Counted from the stretch's first letter, positions 27,530 through 36,698 are shown. The stretch: 64,000 nt of DNA from BOG-908 sp965198825 (GCA_965198825.1 CBDAQB010000003.1:1-64000), one strand, 5' to 3'. The notes: generated by a model not told the origin, from the sequence alone. Made by a program: numbers and translations.

Positions 27530-27793
27530 TGACCTGACCCCCTAGAAGTAGTCCGCCTGGGATGAGACCCTGGCGGTTCTAGAGGGCGGGAGCGAATGGC
27601 TCGACGGCATCACAAGCCTGAAGAGATTGTTTCGAAGTTGCGGCAGGTCGAGGTTCTGTCTGGTCAGGGCAAGTCGATTGTCGATGCGGTCTGGACGATC
27701 GGTGTGACGGAGGCGACGTATTACCGCTGCTGCGCTGAGTATGGCACGCCCGGCGAGCGCCACCAGGCCCTGATGATGATCGAAAGGCCATGA
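27530..27793 (+). mobile_element. IS3-family (IS407-like) remnant, left end and part of OrfA
   Basis: The terminal sequence TGACCTGACCCCCTAG at 27530 resembles left ends of IS407-type IS3 elements. It is followed by a partial OrfA. No OrfB and no right end are found; the next gene begins three bases after the remnant's stop. Confidence 0.6.
27596..27793 (+). pseudogene. truncated IS3-family transposase OrfA
   Basis: The 65-residue frame starts MARRHHKPEEIVSKLRQVEVLSGQGKSI and continues to GVTEATYYRCCAEYG, matching the HTH part of IS407-type OrfA. The usual coiled-coil tail with KLILTEA is missing and replaced by unrelated residues. The piece is an inactive relic. Confidence 0.75.
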
Positions 27794-27795
27794 GC

Positions 27796-28170
27796 CTAGC
27801 CATGGCTTGGCTCGCCGACCAGGTGCCTCACCAGCTTTACCAGGTCGCTCGGCATGTATGGCTTCTTCAGAAGACCGTATCCTAGATGGTCCCGCCAGGT
27901 CCGCCGCAAGACGTCGGGCCGCCCCGTAGCGATGACGACCGGTATGTCCGGGCTCGCCTCCCTTGTTCGAGCCGCGACCTGAGCGCCGTCGATGCCACCG
28001 GGCATGTGGAAGTCCGTCACCAGGATGGACAGCGGCTTCGGCGGATTGGCCACCCAAGTCAAAGCCTGCACGCCGTCCTCGGCTTCGAGGACCTCGTAGC
28101 CCGCATCTCGCAGGCTTTCGGCCATGATCTCGCGTATCAGGGGTTCGTCTTCGACGAGCAGGACGCACAC
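27796..28170 (-). CDS. single-domain response regulator
   Basis: This 124-residue receiver domain starts at GTG: VLLVEDEPLIREIMAESLRDAGYEV gives the acidic pair, TDFHMPGGIDG the phosphoacceptor Asp at about residue 53, the VVIATGRPD stretch holds the conserved Thr, and LLKKPY the conserved Lys. There is no output domain. It is divergent from a LOV-type histidine kinase gene 130 bases away. The two probably form a light- or redox-sensing phosphorelay. Confidence 0.9.
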   Translation of the reverse strand: MCVLLVEDEPLIREIMAESLRDAGYEVLEAEDGVQALTWVANPPKPLSILVTDFHMPGGIDGAQVAARTREASPDIPVVIATGRPDVLRRTWRDHLGYGLLKKPYMPSDLVKLVRHLVGEPSHG

Positions 28171-28301
28171 GGTTGAACAAACCGATCCATGAGGTCAACA
28201 AGCGTCGTGCAGACGGGGGCGTTCCGACGTGCTACCTGCCTGCCGGAGAGTTGAACGAAGCGGGGCGCGTGCCCGGCCCGTCCGGGAGGACAAGGAACCG
28301 C

Positions 28302-29473
28302 ATGAGCCTTCCTCCCGACGAACCCTCCTATGGAGTGCCGGACGGCGGCCACCACGTCGCCTGGGACCGCAACGTCGTCGGGCCGACCCGCGGCACGGCT
28401 GGCACGGACATTTTCTTCGCCGCCGTCCAGATGACGCGGATGCCGATGTGTCTCTCGGACCCGCACCTCGAAGACCAGCCGATAGTGTTCTGCAACGGGC
28501 CTTCGAGCAGCTGACCGGCTATACGCAGGACGAGATCATCGGCCGGAACTGCCGCTTCCTTCAGGGAGAAGGGACGGACCCCGCCGCGGTCGATGAGATC
28601 CGCCGCGCGCTGAGGATGCAGGAGGACGTCCATCTCGAGCTCCCCAACTACCGCAAGGACGGCTCGACGTTCTGGAACGCACTGTTCCTGAGCCCGGTCA
28701 TCGACGCCGACGGCAGGCTCGTCTACTTCTTCTCTAGCCAATCGGACGTCACCCGCAGGCGGGAAACCGAGGCGGCGATGCTCCAGACACAGCGGATGGA
28801 CACGCTCGGTTCGATGGCCGCCAGCCTGGCCCACGAGTTCAACAACCTGATGACGATCGTACTTGCAAATCTGGAACGGGTCGGGACCGAGAAGGACCCG
28901 GAACGTCGCGCCAAGCAGGTGGAGCGCGCCACCTGGGGCGCGCAGCGGGCTACCCGGCTCACGGACCAGATGCTGTCGTTCGCCCGGCGTCAGTTCCACG
29001 ACGACCGGACCGTCGACGTGAACCAGCTCCTGGCGGGGTGCGACGCGATCCTGGACCAGATGGCAGGTTCGGGTTCCAAGGTTAGGATGGATCTGGAGAA
29101 GAGTCCGTTGTTCGCGTCGGTCGATGCCGGACAGCTGGAGATGGCGCTCCTCAACCTCGTCCGGAACGCCGCAGATGCCTCTTCGCCGGGCAGCGAGATC
29201 GTCGTCGCGACGAGGCACCGCTCGTCGGCCGACGTGGACGGCGGACGGACGCTCGAAATCACGATTACCGACACGGGTTGCGGCATGACGCCCGAGGTCG
29301 CGGACCGCGCGATGGAGCCCTTCTACACGACGAAGGGGATCGGCAAGGGCACCGGCTTGGGCATGTCGATGGTCAAGGGCTTCGTCGAGCAATCCGGCGG
29401 GAAGCTTGAAGTGGAGACCGCGCCGGGCGAGGGCACGACGATCCGGCTCGTGTTTCCGATTCTGACGGACTGA
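28302..29473 (+). pseudogene. LOV/PAS histidine kinase with a one-base frameshift
   Basis: The start at 28302 has AAGGAA upstream. The first frame gives the family's opening, a TDIFFAAVQMTRMPMCLSDP stretch and PIVFCN. The second frame continues AFEQLTGYTQDEIIGRNCRFLQGEGTD, with the flavin-binding LOV motif and its cysteine in NCRFLQ, then an HWE/His-type dimerisation helix (MAASLAHEFNNLM) and an ATPase domain with NLVRNAADA, DTGCGM and GKGTGLGMSMVKG. Near 28496 the DNA reads AACGGGCC where AAC-CGG-GCC is needed, so one C is missing. The gene is either a fresh pseudogene or a sequencing error. The receiver gene lies divergently upstream. Confidence 0.85.
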
Positions 29474-29740
29474 CCGGGGCTACGTCGCCGAACCTGATCG
29501 GCGGATGGTCGGGCACGTTGTCCATGCGGAGGAACGCCTGTCCCGGAGGTGCTTGACCGGCGCCGGAAGGCCCTACCATCCGGTGAACCTGCTGGCGAGG
29601 AACGAGCTGCAGAATCGGAGCCGTAAGCCCTCGACCCGGTTATCGTCGAGCATGTTCATTCCTCAAGATGGAGGGTGCGGCGTGAATCCGGTGGCCTAGC
29701 GTCCGAAACTCGCTCCGGTTCGGCGTCTCGCCAACCTTCC

Positions 29741-30343
29741 TCAGGGCCGGGAGGTCGGTAGGGGCGCTGAAGTCGGTTGCCGTGCGCCGGGCGGAGGGCT
29801 CGCCGCACGGTGCTTGAAGCAGCCTAGTTCGTAGCAGCCGAACAGGGCGACCGCTCCGACGCCGATCGCCACCTTCGTCCCCGTGGACATGCCCGGCGCC
29901 GCGGTCATCGGCTGTCCGGCCGCGCCGACCGTCGCCTCAAGCCGTTGGGCTTGCTGCGGGCCGCCGCCCGCCGGGATGTAGTCCACGTGGATGCGACCGC
30001 CGGGCGGTATGGACCCGACGTAGGCGGCGAAGGTCGTCAGGCTCTGGAAGACATGGCCGTCCACGGCCACGATCTGGTCACCGTCCTTGAAGCCCGCCTG
30101 CGCGCCGGGCGTATTCCGTCGCACCTGTTTCACCCGCATGATGTCGAAGGATAGGCCGTCATCGTCGATGCGTTGCAACCGCTCGATGTCGAGGCCGAGC
30201 GCACCTCGATTGTGTGGAAGAGTGGACGCCTCCTCTTGGGTGAGCAGGCGGTAACCCATCGGGTTGTCCGCCCGCGCCGGAATCGGCGCGAGCGGAAGTA
30301 GGAGGACGGCGGCCAGCGCCACCGCGACGAGACGGGTTGTCAT
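29741..30343 (-). CDS. secreted PDZ-domain protein
   Basis: This 200-residue protein has a signal peptide (residues 1-25, ending PARAD), a PDZ domain at about residues 55-140 (RRNTPGAQAGFKDGDQIVAVDGHVF), and a hydrophobic stretch near the C-terminus (KVAIGVGAVALFGCYEL) followed by a Pro-rich tail. It is probably anchored in the membrane with the PDZ domain in the periplasm. There is no protease domain. GAGGGA precedes the ATG. It is next to the YidB-family and GlsB-like stress genes. Confidence 0.82.
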   Translation of the reverse strand: MTTRLVAVALAAVLLLPLAPIPARADNPMGYRLLTQEEASTLPHNRGALGLDIERLQRIDDDGLSFDIMRVKQVRRNTPGAQAGFKDGDQIVAVDGHVFQSLTTFAAYVGSIPPGGRIHVDYIPAGGGPQQAQRLEATVGAAGQPMTAAPGMSTGTKVAIGVGAVALFGCYELGCFKHRAASPPPGARQPTSAPLPTSRP

Positions 30344-30347
30344 TCCC

Positions 30348-30740
30348 TCAGACCGACACGGTGCCTTCGTCCGGCACGGTCCCGTTCGGCGTCATGCCGT
30401 TGACCGCGTTCGGGAGGTGCTGGCTGAGCTGCGACAGGAAGTCGTGCGGCTCCATGCCGGATTGGCTCGCCATGCTCTGCACCCTATCCTGCCCCAAGAC
30501 GTTCTGCAGCTGCTGCGGCGACACCGCCTGGTTCGGGCCGTTGCCGACCCAGGACTGTGCGATGTGACCGAGGCCCGCCTGCTCGAACATGGAGACGAGG
30601 CCGCCCACGCCGCCGACGCCGCCCGCGACACCCTGCTGAGTATTGCCGCTCAGCAGGGTCGACAATATGCCGCCGATAGGTGAGCTCGTGCCTGCTCCGC
30701 CACCGAGAAGGCCGCCTAGAACCTGATCCAGTAACCCCAT
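30348..30740 (-). CDS. YidB-family (DUF937) protein
   Basis: This 130-residue protein starts MGLLDQVLGGLLGGG and has the YidB/DUF937 pattern: a Gly-rich helix, LVSMFEQAGLGHIAQSWVGNGPNQAVSPQQLQNVLG (read in parts) and a final SQLSQHLPNAVNGMTP. The family is widespread and of unknown function, often linked to stress genes. AGGGA precedes the ATG. The stop is four bases before the PDZ gene start, so the two are probably co-transcribed. Confidence 0.88.
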   Translation of the reverse strand: MGLLDQVLGGLLGGGAGTSSPIGGILSTLLSGNTQQGVAGGVGGVGGLVSMFEQAGLGHIAQSWVGNGPNQAVSPQQLQNVLGQDRVQSMASQSGMEPHDFLSQLSQHLPNAVNGMTPNGTVPDEGTVSV

Positions 30741-30782
30741 ATCCGTAATCCCTTTGTGAATTGTGTAATCGGCATGTAGCCG

Positions 30783-31040
30783 TCAGATCCGCCGACGGCC
30801 CGCGATGGCATGGAATATCACCAACACGACGACGGCGCCGACGACGGCGACCTCCAGGCTGTAGATGTTCAGGCCGGTCACCGGCGCCGCGCCAAGCGTC
30901 GTGAACAGGATGCCGCCGACCATCGCGCCGAAGACGCCCAGGAAGATGTCCAGTATCAGGCCTTCGCCACTCTTGTTGATGAGCTTGCTCGCGATGAAGC
31001 CAGCGACGAGTCCAAGGACCAACCAGGCGATGAGGGACAT
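30783..31040 (-). CDS. GlsB/YeaQ/YmgE-family stress-response membrane protein
   Basis: This 85-residue protein has three membrane helices and the family pattern LVLGLVAGFIASKLIN, GLILDIFLGVFGAMVGG and a final AVVGAVVVLVIFHAI ending in basic residues. These transglycosylase-associated proteins are induced by stress in many bacteria. GAAGGG precedes the ATG. It lies between the YidB gene and a larger membrane-protein gene. Confidence 0.92.
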   Translation of the reverse strand: MSLIAWLVLGLVAGFIASKLINKSGEGLILDIFLGVFGAMVGGILFTTLGAAPVTGLNIYSLEVAVVGAVVVLVIFHAIAGRRRI

Positions 31041-31103
31041 TTCGAAACCCTTCAGAAAGTTAGGTCCGGGCGCCGCGGCATGCGACGCCCGGCGGTGGAC
31101 TGA

Positions 31104-32036
31104 CTAGCGAACGACCCGCTGGCTGACCTGCAGGCGGCGTTGCACCGCGAGCGATCCGCCGATGGCCGCGGCGATGGCGCCGAGCAGGAGGTCGCCGAAG
31201 CCCGCGAATGCGGTCTTCGAAGCCGCGGACGCGCTCTCGTCGGCGGCGTTCTTCGCCGTCTGGATGGCCTCGTCCTTCGTGTGCTTCACCTTGGCCTCGT
31301 TGGCATCGAACTGCTTGGCCGCGTCGTCCTGACTGATGTGTTGCTGGGCCGCCATGATGGAGATGATGTGCGCCTTCGCCGCCGGGGCGTCCTGACCGCC
31401 CTTGGCGTAGGTCACGAGGTCGGTCGCGACCTGCTTCTGCGCATCCTGGGGTGTCATCGTCGTGGGATCGGGATTGGCGGGCTTCAGGTAAGCCTGCGCC
31501 TGCTGCTGCACCATGTCGGGCGACACGCCGGACGCCTGCGCAAGCGGCTGAGCGGCGTCCTTGATGCCGCTGCCCGCGGCTGACGTCACGCTGCCGAGCG
31601 CCGAGAAACCGCCGCCGATGATGCTGCCGACGGCCGACGAGAGAAGATAGATCGTGAGCAGCGTCGCGATGGCCCAGGTGATCAGGCCGTGGAGCATGCC
31701 GTCCCAGCGCAACTCTATGCCTGCCAGCCAGGCCGCGACGTAGCCGCCGAAGGCCAGGGAGATGATGCTGCTGACGAGCCACCAGAGACCGGCGCCCATG
31801 CCGAGGCTGCTCGCGTTCGGCGTAGAGCCCGCGTTTACGTTGACCGTGCCGAGGCCGATCCCTGCGCCCAGCATGCTGAGCAACAGCTGGACGGCGACGA
31901 CCAGGATCACTCCGCCGAAGATCGCCGCCCAGGAGATGCGGCGGTGCGTGTGGGAGCCGCCGCCCACCATGGTCGTGGTCGTCTCGAGGTAGCCCGGCGG
32001 GCGCATCGCCGGATCGTCGTAACTGCTTGCTGACAT
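31104..32036 (-). CDS. hypothetical multi-pass membrane protein with an internal helical segment
   Basis: The ATG at 32036 (MSASSYDDPAMRPPG) is preferred because AGGAA lies upstream; the frame is open for 13 more residues. The 310-residue product has an N-terminal helix (AAIFGGVILVVAVQLLLSML), two to three further helices up to about residue 165, a soluble middle rich in Ala, Gln and Asp with DEAIQTAKNAADESASAASK, and a closing hydrophobic segment. The helical soluble part resembles those in membrane-anchored stress proteins. It belongs to the YidB/GlsB/DUF2382 stress block. No exact family was named. Confidence 0.7.
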   Translation of the reverse strand: MSASSYDDPAMRPPGYLETTTTMVGGGSHTHRRISWAAIFGGVILVVAVQLLLSMLGAGIGLGTVNVNAGSTPNASSLGMGAGLWWLVSSIISLAFGGYVAAWLAGIELRWDGMLHGLITWAIATLLTIYLLSSAVGSIIGGGFSALGSVTSAAGSGIKDAAQPLAQASGVSPDMVQQQAQAYLKPANPDPTTMTPQDAQKQVATDLVTYAKGGQDAPAAKAHIISIMAAQQHISQDDAAKQFDANEAKVKHTKDEAIQTAKNAADESASAASKTAFAGFGDLLLGAIAAAIGGSLAVQRRLQVSQRVVR

Positions 32037-32057
32037 TGTTCTTGTTCCTGAAGGAAT

Positions 32058-32081
32058 GGCCCGGTGCGTCCGCACCGGGCC
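32058..32081. terminator. strong intergenic hairpin downstream of the DUF2382 gene
   Basis: GGCCCGGTGC (32058-32067) and GCACCGGGCC (32072-32081) form a perfect 10-bp stem with a four-base loop. It lies between the stop at 32101 and the next start at 32036, both minus-strand. No T-run follows, so it is a partial terminator or a transcript stabiliser. Confidence 0.5.
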
Positions 32082-32100
32082 CTCGGTGGACCCTCGGGTC

Positions 32101-32916
32101 TTAGATGACGGACTTCTCCGTAACGCCTTCGATCTCGCCGCCCGGCACCTTGACGACCTCGACGTCCTCGCGGCGCAGGGTGTCGCGCACCGTTTCGACG
32201 CGGTCGGTCGCCGTCTTCTTGAGGTCGATCTCCTCGACGACGCGCGCCGTCTTGGACACGACCGCTTCCTCCGCGGTCTCGGTCATTTCGATGCTCTTGT
32301 CGCTGAAGGCTCCGGCAGGAACCGCGCGGCCATCGGTGACCGGACGACGGTCGAGGGTCACGCGCTCGTCGTGCAGGGTGACCTGCTCCTCGACCGGCGT
32401 TTCGACGACGAAGCGGCGGATGCGCGTGGTGCCGTGGTTCACGACGCGCTTGCCGACGGCGAGCGACTCCTCGGAGAGCTGCAGCGTGCCGCCTTCCGCG
32501 ACCGTGCCTCCTACCGCAGCGGTGCCCGCCAGCGGCATGCGTTCGGTCGTGGTCTGCGTCAGGCCGTAGGAGCCCGCACGCTCGTCGATGTCGATGGGAT
32601 TGTGCTTCTCGAGGATGTCCATGACCGTGTCCACGTGGCCGTCATCGACCTTCACCGAGACGACGGTGGATCCGCCTTCCATGGACCGGTCGTAGACGGT
32701 CGAGTCATGGTCGTGCTCGCCCCCGAATATGCTCGCCCAGAAGCCTTCGTGCTCGGGCGGCCGCGACGTCATGGCCGTGGAGGTCCCGCTGTAGGTGCCT
32801 CCCTGCGCATGACGATCGATCGCGCTCTCCGGAATGCTGGCGGCGAGGAGGTCGTGGACGGCGAGTTCGGCGTGCGCCGCCGTGTCGTAGATCGCGACTA
32901 TGGTCTGTTGGGTCAT
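32101..32916 (-). CDS. DUF2382 stress protein with an N-terminal small domain
   Basis: The ATG at 32916 (MTQQTIVAIYDTAAHAELAVHDL) has GAGAG upstream; the longer frame adds residues without family character. The 271-residue product has an N-terminal ferredoxin-like 'general stress' domain (residues 1-100), and a C-terminal DUF2382 (YsnF/AvaK) domain starting near LQLSEESLAVGKRVVNHGTTRIRRFV and including PVEEQVTLHDERVTLDRRPV. The layout is typical of stress-induced proteins in desiccation- and radiation-tolerant bacteria. A second DUF2382 gene lies immediately upstream. Confidence 0.87.
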   Translation of the reverse strand: MTQQTIVAIYDTAAHAELAVHDLLAASIPESAIDRHAQGGTYSGTSTAMTSRPPEHEGFWASIFGGEHDHDSTVYDRSMEGGSTVVSVKVDDGHVDTVMDILEKHNPIDIDERAGSYGLTQTTTERMPLAGTAAVGGTVAEGGTLQLSEESLAVGKRVVNHGTTRIRRFVVETPVEEQVTLHDERVTLDRRPVTDGRAVPAGAFSDKSIEMTETAEEAVVSKTARVVEEIDLKKTATDRVETVRDTLRREDVEVVKVPGGEIEGVTEKSVI

Positions 32917-32926
32917 TGGATGTCTC

Positions 32927-33397
32927 TCAGGTTTCGGATTGATGATCGGTCGGTATGGCGCTATCGGTCGCGTCGCCGGTCTTGCGACGGGTGATGGTCG
33001 CGGCCTGTTCGCGGAGCTGCACTGTCCAGCGGTGCACCTCCGAAGTCCGGACACGCCTGATCCGGACCTCCTCCTTCAGGAAGAGACGCCGCTCGACGAC
33101 GAGCACCTCCTCCAGGATGGGAATTATCGTCACGTCATCTTCCTGACGTGTCTCCGGAGCGACATCGACCATCCTACCGATCGGCACGTGCCGAACCTCG
33201 ATGGACTCGGTCTCGAGCACCTCTTCGACAGGTTGCTCCCTGACGGCGGTGTTCACTTCCACACGAAGGACACCTGTCTCCACTCGGTGCTTGGATACGA
33301 CCGCCTCTTCGGCGTGGAGGCGGATCGAGCGGTCTTCGGCCGGGCCCGGCGGGTCCTCGGCGGCATCCCCAACCGTATCCGCGCCGCCTACGACCAA
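32927..33397 (-). CDS. DUF2382-domain protein
   Basis: A TTG at 33397 with AGGTGA upstream is the likely start; an in-frame stop lies just before it. The 156-residue product is almost entirely a DUF2382 domain: IRLHAEEAVVSKHRVETGVLRV, VEEVLETESIEVRHVPIGRMV and a final ERRLFLKEEVRIRRV. Its stop is ten bases from the next DUF2382 gene, so the two are probably one transcript. Confidence 0.78.
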   Translation of the reverse strand: MVVGGADTVGDAAEDPPGPAEDRSIRLHAEEAVVSKHRVETGVLRVEVNTAVREQPVEEVLETESIEVRHVPIGRMVDVAPETRQEDDVTIIPILEEVLVVERRLFLKEEVRIRRVRTSEVHRWTVQLREQAATITRRKTGDATDSAIPTDHQSET

Positions 33398-34180
33398 GTC
33401 TCACCTGATGATGACGACGGGTCGGCGCGTGAGGAGAGGCAGCCGACCTTCGCGTAGCTCACGATACGGTCGACCTTCCTTGATCCCTTTTGACCGGCTC
33501 CTTGCATCGTCCTCGCCCCGATATGCTCCGGATATACCGGCGGCGGACATACGCAGGCGCATCCGGGCCGTTGCATGACATTAGTGGTAGAGAAATGAGT
33601 GGTTTTTCGAACCGTCGGCTTTTGCCGCTGCCTCTTTCTCGACCTTTCGGACTGACCCCGCACGGAGATGGTAGCCCGCTTCTCAACGGCACCAACGGCT
33701 TGCTCAGGATGCGCGACAACGATGAGGAAGCTTACGAAGCTGAAGGCGAAACTATATCGGATGCGGCATCTTGACCGCGCTCGCTTTCTTGTGATGTGCG
33801 TCTATCCAGAGCCCCGGGGGAGCCAAGCAAATTACACCGTTGCCGCCCCGGGGATGAGCCGTCACGGCCGCGGCCTGCCGCTGGCTTCCCGCGCTGTCGC
33901 CGGTATGCGTATGGTGGAGTGGTGCCCAAAAGCGTTCCTCGTTGTCCTCTTTGGTGGGCGGCGTTCGCGTTGCTGGCCAGGATGAAGGGGAAGAAGTCGG
34001 ACCGCCTCTACGATGCCTGCGCGGCCGAAGGGGTGTTCGACCGGGTGGTCGCCCGCCTCGGCTGACTAGCGACGGCGGATCGGAGGACCGCGGAGCGCGA
34101 CCACGACGTCCGGCCCGTCCTGATCTGCCTCATGACGGCCGGGTTCGCCGTCGCTACCCGCGGTCAGGTAAGCGAGGATC
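33398..34180. other. gene-poor span between stress block and hypotheticals
   Basis: No supported gene is seen in 783 bases. A plus-strand frame ends at 34065 with MKGKKSDRLYDACAAEGVF and could be the last part of a lost gene. The left end should carry the promoter of the DUF2382 genes. Confidence 0.4.
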
Positions 34181-34582
34181 ATGAATAATGCTGGACCGGA
34201 AATCTGGACCGAAATCAACTACTCCGCGGGGGGCGACGTCTTCGAGGTTTTCGTCAGAAGCTCGGTCGGCGGTCCAGCAGTCGCATTTGCGACACAAGCG
34301 TTCGCCGGACCCTACTTGCATGCTCTCGACGCCGAGCATCTCGCGGACATGAAAGCAAAGGGGGCTTTCCAGGGAACGGTGACAGATCCGGAAGAGGCGC
34401 TGGACGAGGAGGTCATCGAGGTCGTCGAGCTGCTCGATCTCACGATCTTGGAGGTCCACCTGGGCGATACGACCAAGCGTTACATCGGCATCGGCAAGAA
34501 AGGCGACCCCGTGACTGACATCCACGATACGGTCGAAGCGGTCGTCGCAATCCTTCCTGGGAAGCCCTATTCGACGCGCTAG
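34181..34582 (+). CDS. hypothetical protein
   Basis: The 133-residue product has protein-like composition but no recognised family. It reads as a beta-rich start (EIWTEINYSAGGDVFEVFVRS), an acidic helix (DPEEALDEEVIEVVELLDL) and a closing KRYIGIGKKGDP strand. GAGG precedes the ATG. It converges with the next gene, sharing four bases at CTAG. Confidence 0.6.
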   Translation: MNNAGPEIWTEINYSAGGDVFEVFVRSSVGGPAVAFATQAFAGPYLHALDAEHLADMKAKGAFQGTVTDPEEALDEEVIEVVELLDLTILEVHLGDTTKRYIGIGKKGDPVTDIHDTVEAVVAILPGKPYSTR

Positions 34583-34887
34583 TTCGCGACGGCGGACCTG
34601 ACGTGTCTTTCCACGGCTTTGCTGAAGTAGTGCTGTGGGTCCACCAGACTTCCGGGTCCTCCGAGCGACTCGCGAACGCGCGCTTCGGCAAGGGCGTCCT
34701 TGATGCGAACAACGCGGACGGCATGATCCGAACTTCTTGCCGAGATGCGGTCCGTGATCCTATGCGCCAGCATTCTTTCCAGCCAATCGAGTTGGCCGGA
34801 AGCCAGGACCATTTCCATGGAGCGAAAGAATACATCTCCAACGCGTGGCTCGCGACCCAACTCGTTCAGCATCGTGTCCCTCCACAA
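34579..34887 (-). CDS. hypothetical protein, mostly helical
   Basis: The 102-residue product begins MWRDTMLNELGREPRVGDVFFRSMEMVLASGQLDWLERMLAH (read in parts) and is largely helical with many Arg and Leu residues. No family was recognised. It converges with the gene at 34181 and may be co-transcribed with the 156-residue protein upstream. Confidence 0.55.
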   Translation of the reverse strand: MWRDTMLNELGREPRVGDVFFRSMEMVLASGQLDWLERMLAHRITDRISARSSDHAVRVVRIKDALAEARVRESLGGPGSLVDPQHYFSKAVERHVRSAVAN

Positions 34888-34931
34888 GATGTCTCATAGT
34901 GCCGTTAATGCAAGCAAGAGAGATCGGCGGC

Positions 34932-35402
34932 CTACCCGGCGATGGCGTAGGCCAGCAGGCCGTCGTCGCTCGCGGCTGCGACCAGCAGGCCTGCCTTCTT
35001 CTTGACCGACAGGAACTGCGTGACGTTCTGCGCGAGCCTCCTGGGCTCGACATCGCCGTATTCCGCCTTCAGGTCCTCGACGACTGCGGCCGCGGTCATG
35101 GCGACGCCATTCGTCCGCAGGACACGCAAGATGGCCTGTGTGATGGGGATGCGCTTGTCGGCAGGATCGCGACCCGCGCTGCCGCTACGCGGATGCGGCG
35201 CCCGCGGCTTGCGTGGCCTGATCGTCTCCAGGACAATGCCGGGCTGCTCGTCCTTCAGGATCGCGTCGACGTGCGCCAGCCGTTCGACGACGGCGTTCTC
35301 CTTGGCCTCGAGTTCCGCCATGCGCCGTCGAAGCCCCTGCAGTTCTCCGAGGCAGTCCGCGCGTCTTTGCTTCAGGGCGCTTACGAGATGACTTTCGGCC
35401 AA
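34932..35402 (-). CDS. hypothetical coiled-coil protein with a C-terminal winged-helix-like domain
   Basis: The 156-residue product has a coiled-coil N-terminus (residues 5-50: LKQRRADCLGELQGLRRRM with heptad spacing), a Pro/Arg-rich linker, and a C-terminal part (ITQAILRVLRTNGVAMTAAAVVEDLKAEYGDV, QNVTQFLSVKKKAGLL) that reads like a winged helix of the HARE-HTH type. The tail may bind DNA or protein. It is on the minus strand, 44 bases from the next gene. The domain call is by pattern only. Confidence 0.6.
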   Translation of the reverse strand: MAESHLVSALKQRRADCLGELQGLRRRMAELEAKENAVVERLAHVDAILKDEQPGIVLETIRPRKPRAPHPRSGSAGRDPADKRIPITQAILRVLRTNGVAMTAAAVVEDLKAEYGDVEPRRLAQNVTQFLSVKKKAGLLVAAASDDGLLAYAIAG

Positions 35403-35772
35403 GGTCCGGCTCCATAGGTGAACCGGCCATCATGGGGCGAAACCGGCCCAGGCGGGAGGCTGTATTAATGTTGAGTCTGCTCCATAATTCCGTAGAAAAG
35501 CCATATCGGTTTTCGATTGCCGTAAGTCGAGCTGTGGTTCTAATCCAGGAAAACTCATATGGACTTTTTATACGAAGCGGCCGACCTGAGTATCTCAATC
35601 ATAGCGTTTAGAAAAAGCGGGGCGGAAGGATGTCGGCGCATCATGGATATCTCATCTTACGAGAGCTTTCTGACAAAACGTTGACAAGGCCTCGACTGAA
35701 GCATTGGTGTTGGTTTTTGTGGACGAAGGTCCGTTGTAAACGACTACGCCAGACCTCGGAGCCATCTCAAGG
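35403..35772. other. intergenic span, nothing recognised
   Basis: The 370 bases are more AT-rich than the average of the window. No gene, repeat or structured element is seen. Confidence 0.4.
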
Positions 35773-35964
35773 ATGAATCTGCCACGTAGGATCGATCACG
35801 CATCGAGATCAGTGCTACAACGCTGCAAGCTAAGATCTGTGGCACTTATCTTGGCCACAACCACGCTTTCTATTCTGCACGGTTCTTTCTCTCTCGTCCG
35901 TATTTCGACGCAACTCTCATTTGCATTTTCGTTCCTTTCAGTAATTACGGTTACTACGCGATAA
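35773..35964 (+). CDS. possible small membrane protein
   Basis: A 63-residue frame begins at an ATG preceded by CAAGG. It has a basic N-terminus (NLPRRIDHASRSVLQRCKLR) and two hydrophobic stretches, VALILATTTLSILHG and LSFAFSFLSVITVTT. The DNA here is AT-richer than elsewhere, so an open frame is less meaningful. No family was recognised. Confidence 0.28.
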   Translation: MNLPRRIDHASRSVLQRCKLRSVALILATTTLSILHGSFSLVRISTQLSFAFSFLSVITVTTR

Positions 35965-36698
35965 TCCGTCGCCGACCACTTGGCGGCGCAAGTTTGAACA
36001 GTTGGGACGAAGCAATCACCTATTGCGCGTTGGCTGCTCTTAGCAGGCTCTTAGCTTGAACCGCGGCATGGCTATCAGCTATCATCCAGGTTTGATGCTG
36101 GCACTTTGGCTTGCGCGCAGCATGACCGGAACAGGGCGGCAAGCAGGACAACTGGGCACGCCCTGCATCACCACCGCGGTGTGTGCCCGACCGGCGGAGT
36201 GGCCAATGCCCCTCCCTTCGTCTAGCGAAGGCCAACCCGCCAAGCGCTCCCTAAAAGTCGGAATCTTGCGCTGCGTATCTCCCTTCGATGTGCCTCGCGT
36301 TCCCCGCGAAAGCGGTCTCATGCCTGTCCTTAATTTGGAGGCTTATGGGTCGCGATGGGCTTGAACCCGCTCACTTGCCCAGTGACCAAGGTGGGCCGCT
36401 CTCGGTAAGTCGGCCGGGGAATTGCGATGCCATACCACCAGCGAGGATAGCGATTGCCGGATTGTCCGGGTGCTCGCGTCGTGCTGCTGCTGGCGAAACG
36501 CCGGGAACAGGAGATCCGCTAAGACCGGCCGGATCATGATTGGCAAGGAAGCGTCTGGGCGACTTAACGCCCTGCCTAATTGGCCTGAGCACGAAATACC
36601 TCACATTATTGCTTGGCTGGATCGGGGCGCAACGCTCATTCGCGGCTTCCTCTGGAGGAGCGGTCAGCATAACCGTCTAGGCCTGGCGGAATTTGCTC
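35965..36698. other. gene-poor span with a tRNA-like scrap
   Basis: No gene is supported in 734 bases. A stretch at about 36345-36420 has a T-arm-like sequence on the minus strand but fails tRNA pairing. A GTGACCAAGGTG string at 36382-36393 resembles the operator core of the first cluster, but no regulated gene is adjacent. Confidence 0.4.

Noticed and set aside
33796..34065. 89-residue plus-strand frame as a toxin or small gene
   Set aside because: Only its last 27 residues look protein-like; the rest overlaps low-quality frames and no partner gene is seen.
36382..36393. GTGACCAAGGTG resembling the first cluster's operator core
   Set aside because: Only the core matches, the outer GTGTC part is missing, and no gene of that cluster is adjacent.
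36345..36420. tRNA-like stretch with a GGGTTCAAGCCC T-arm on the minus strand
   Set aside because: With the TTC loop fixed, the T-stem has two mismatches in five pairs, and no acceptor stem or clear anticodon arm could be drawn.
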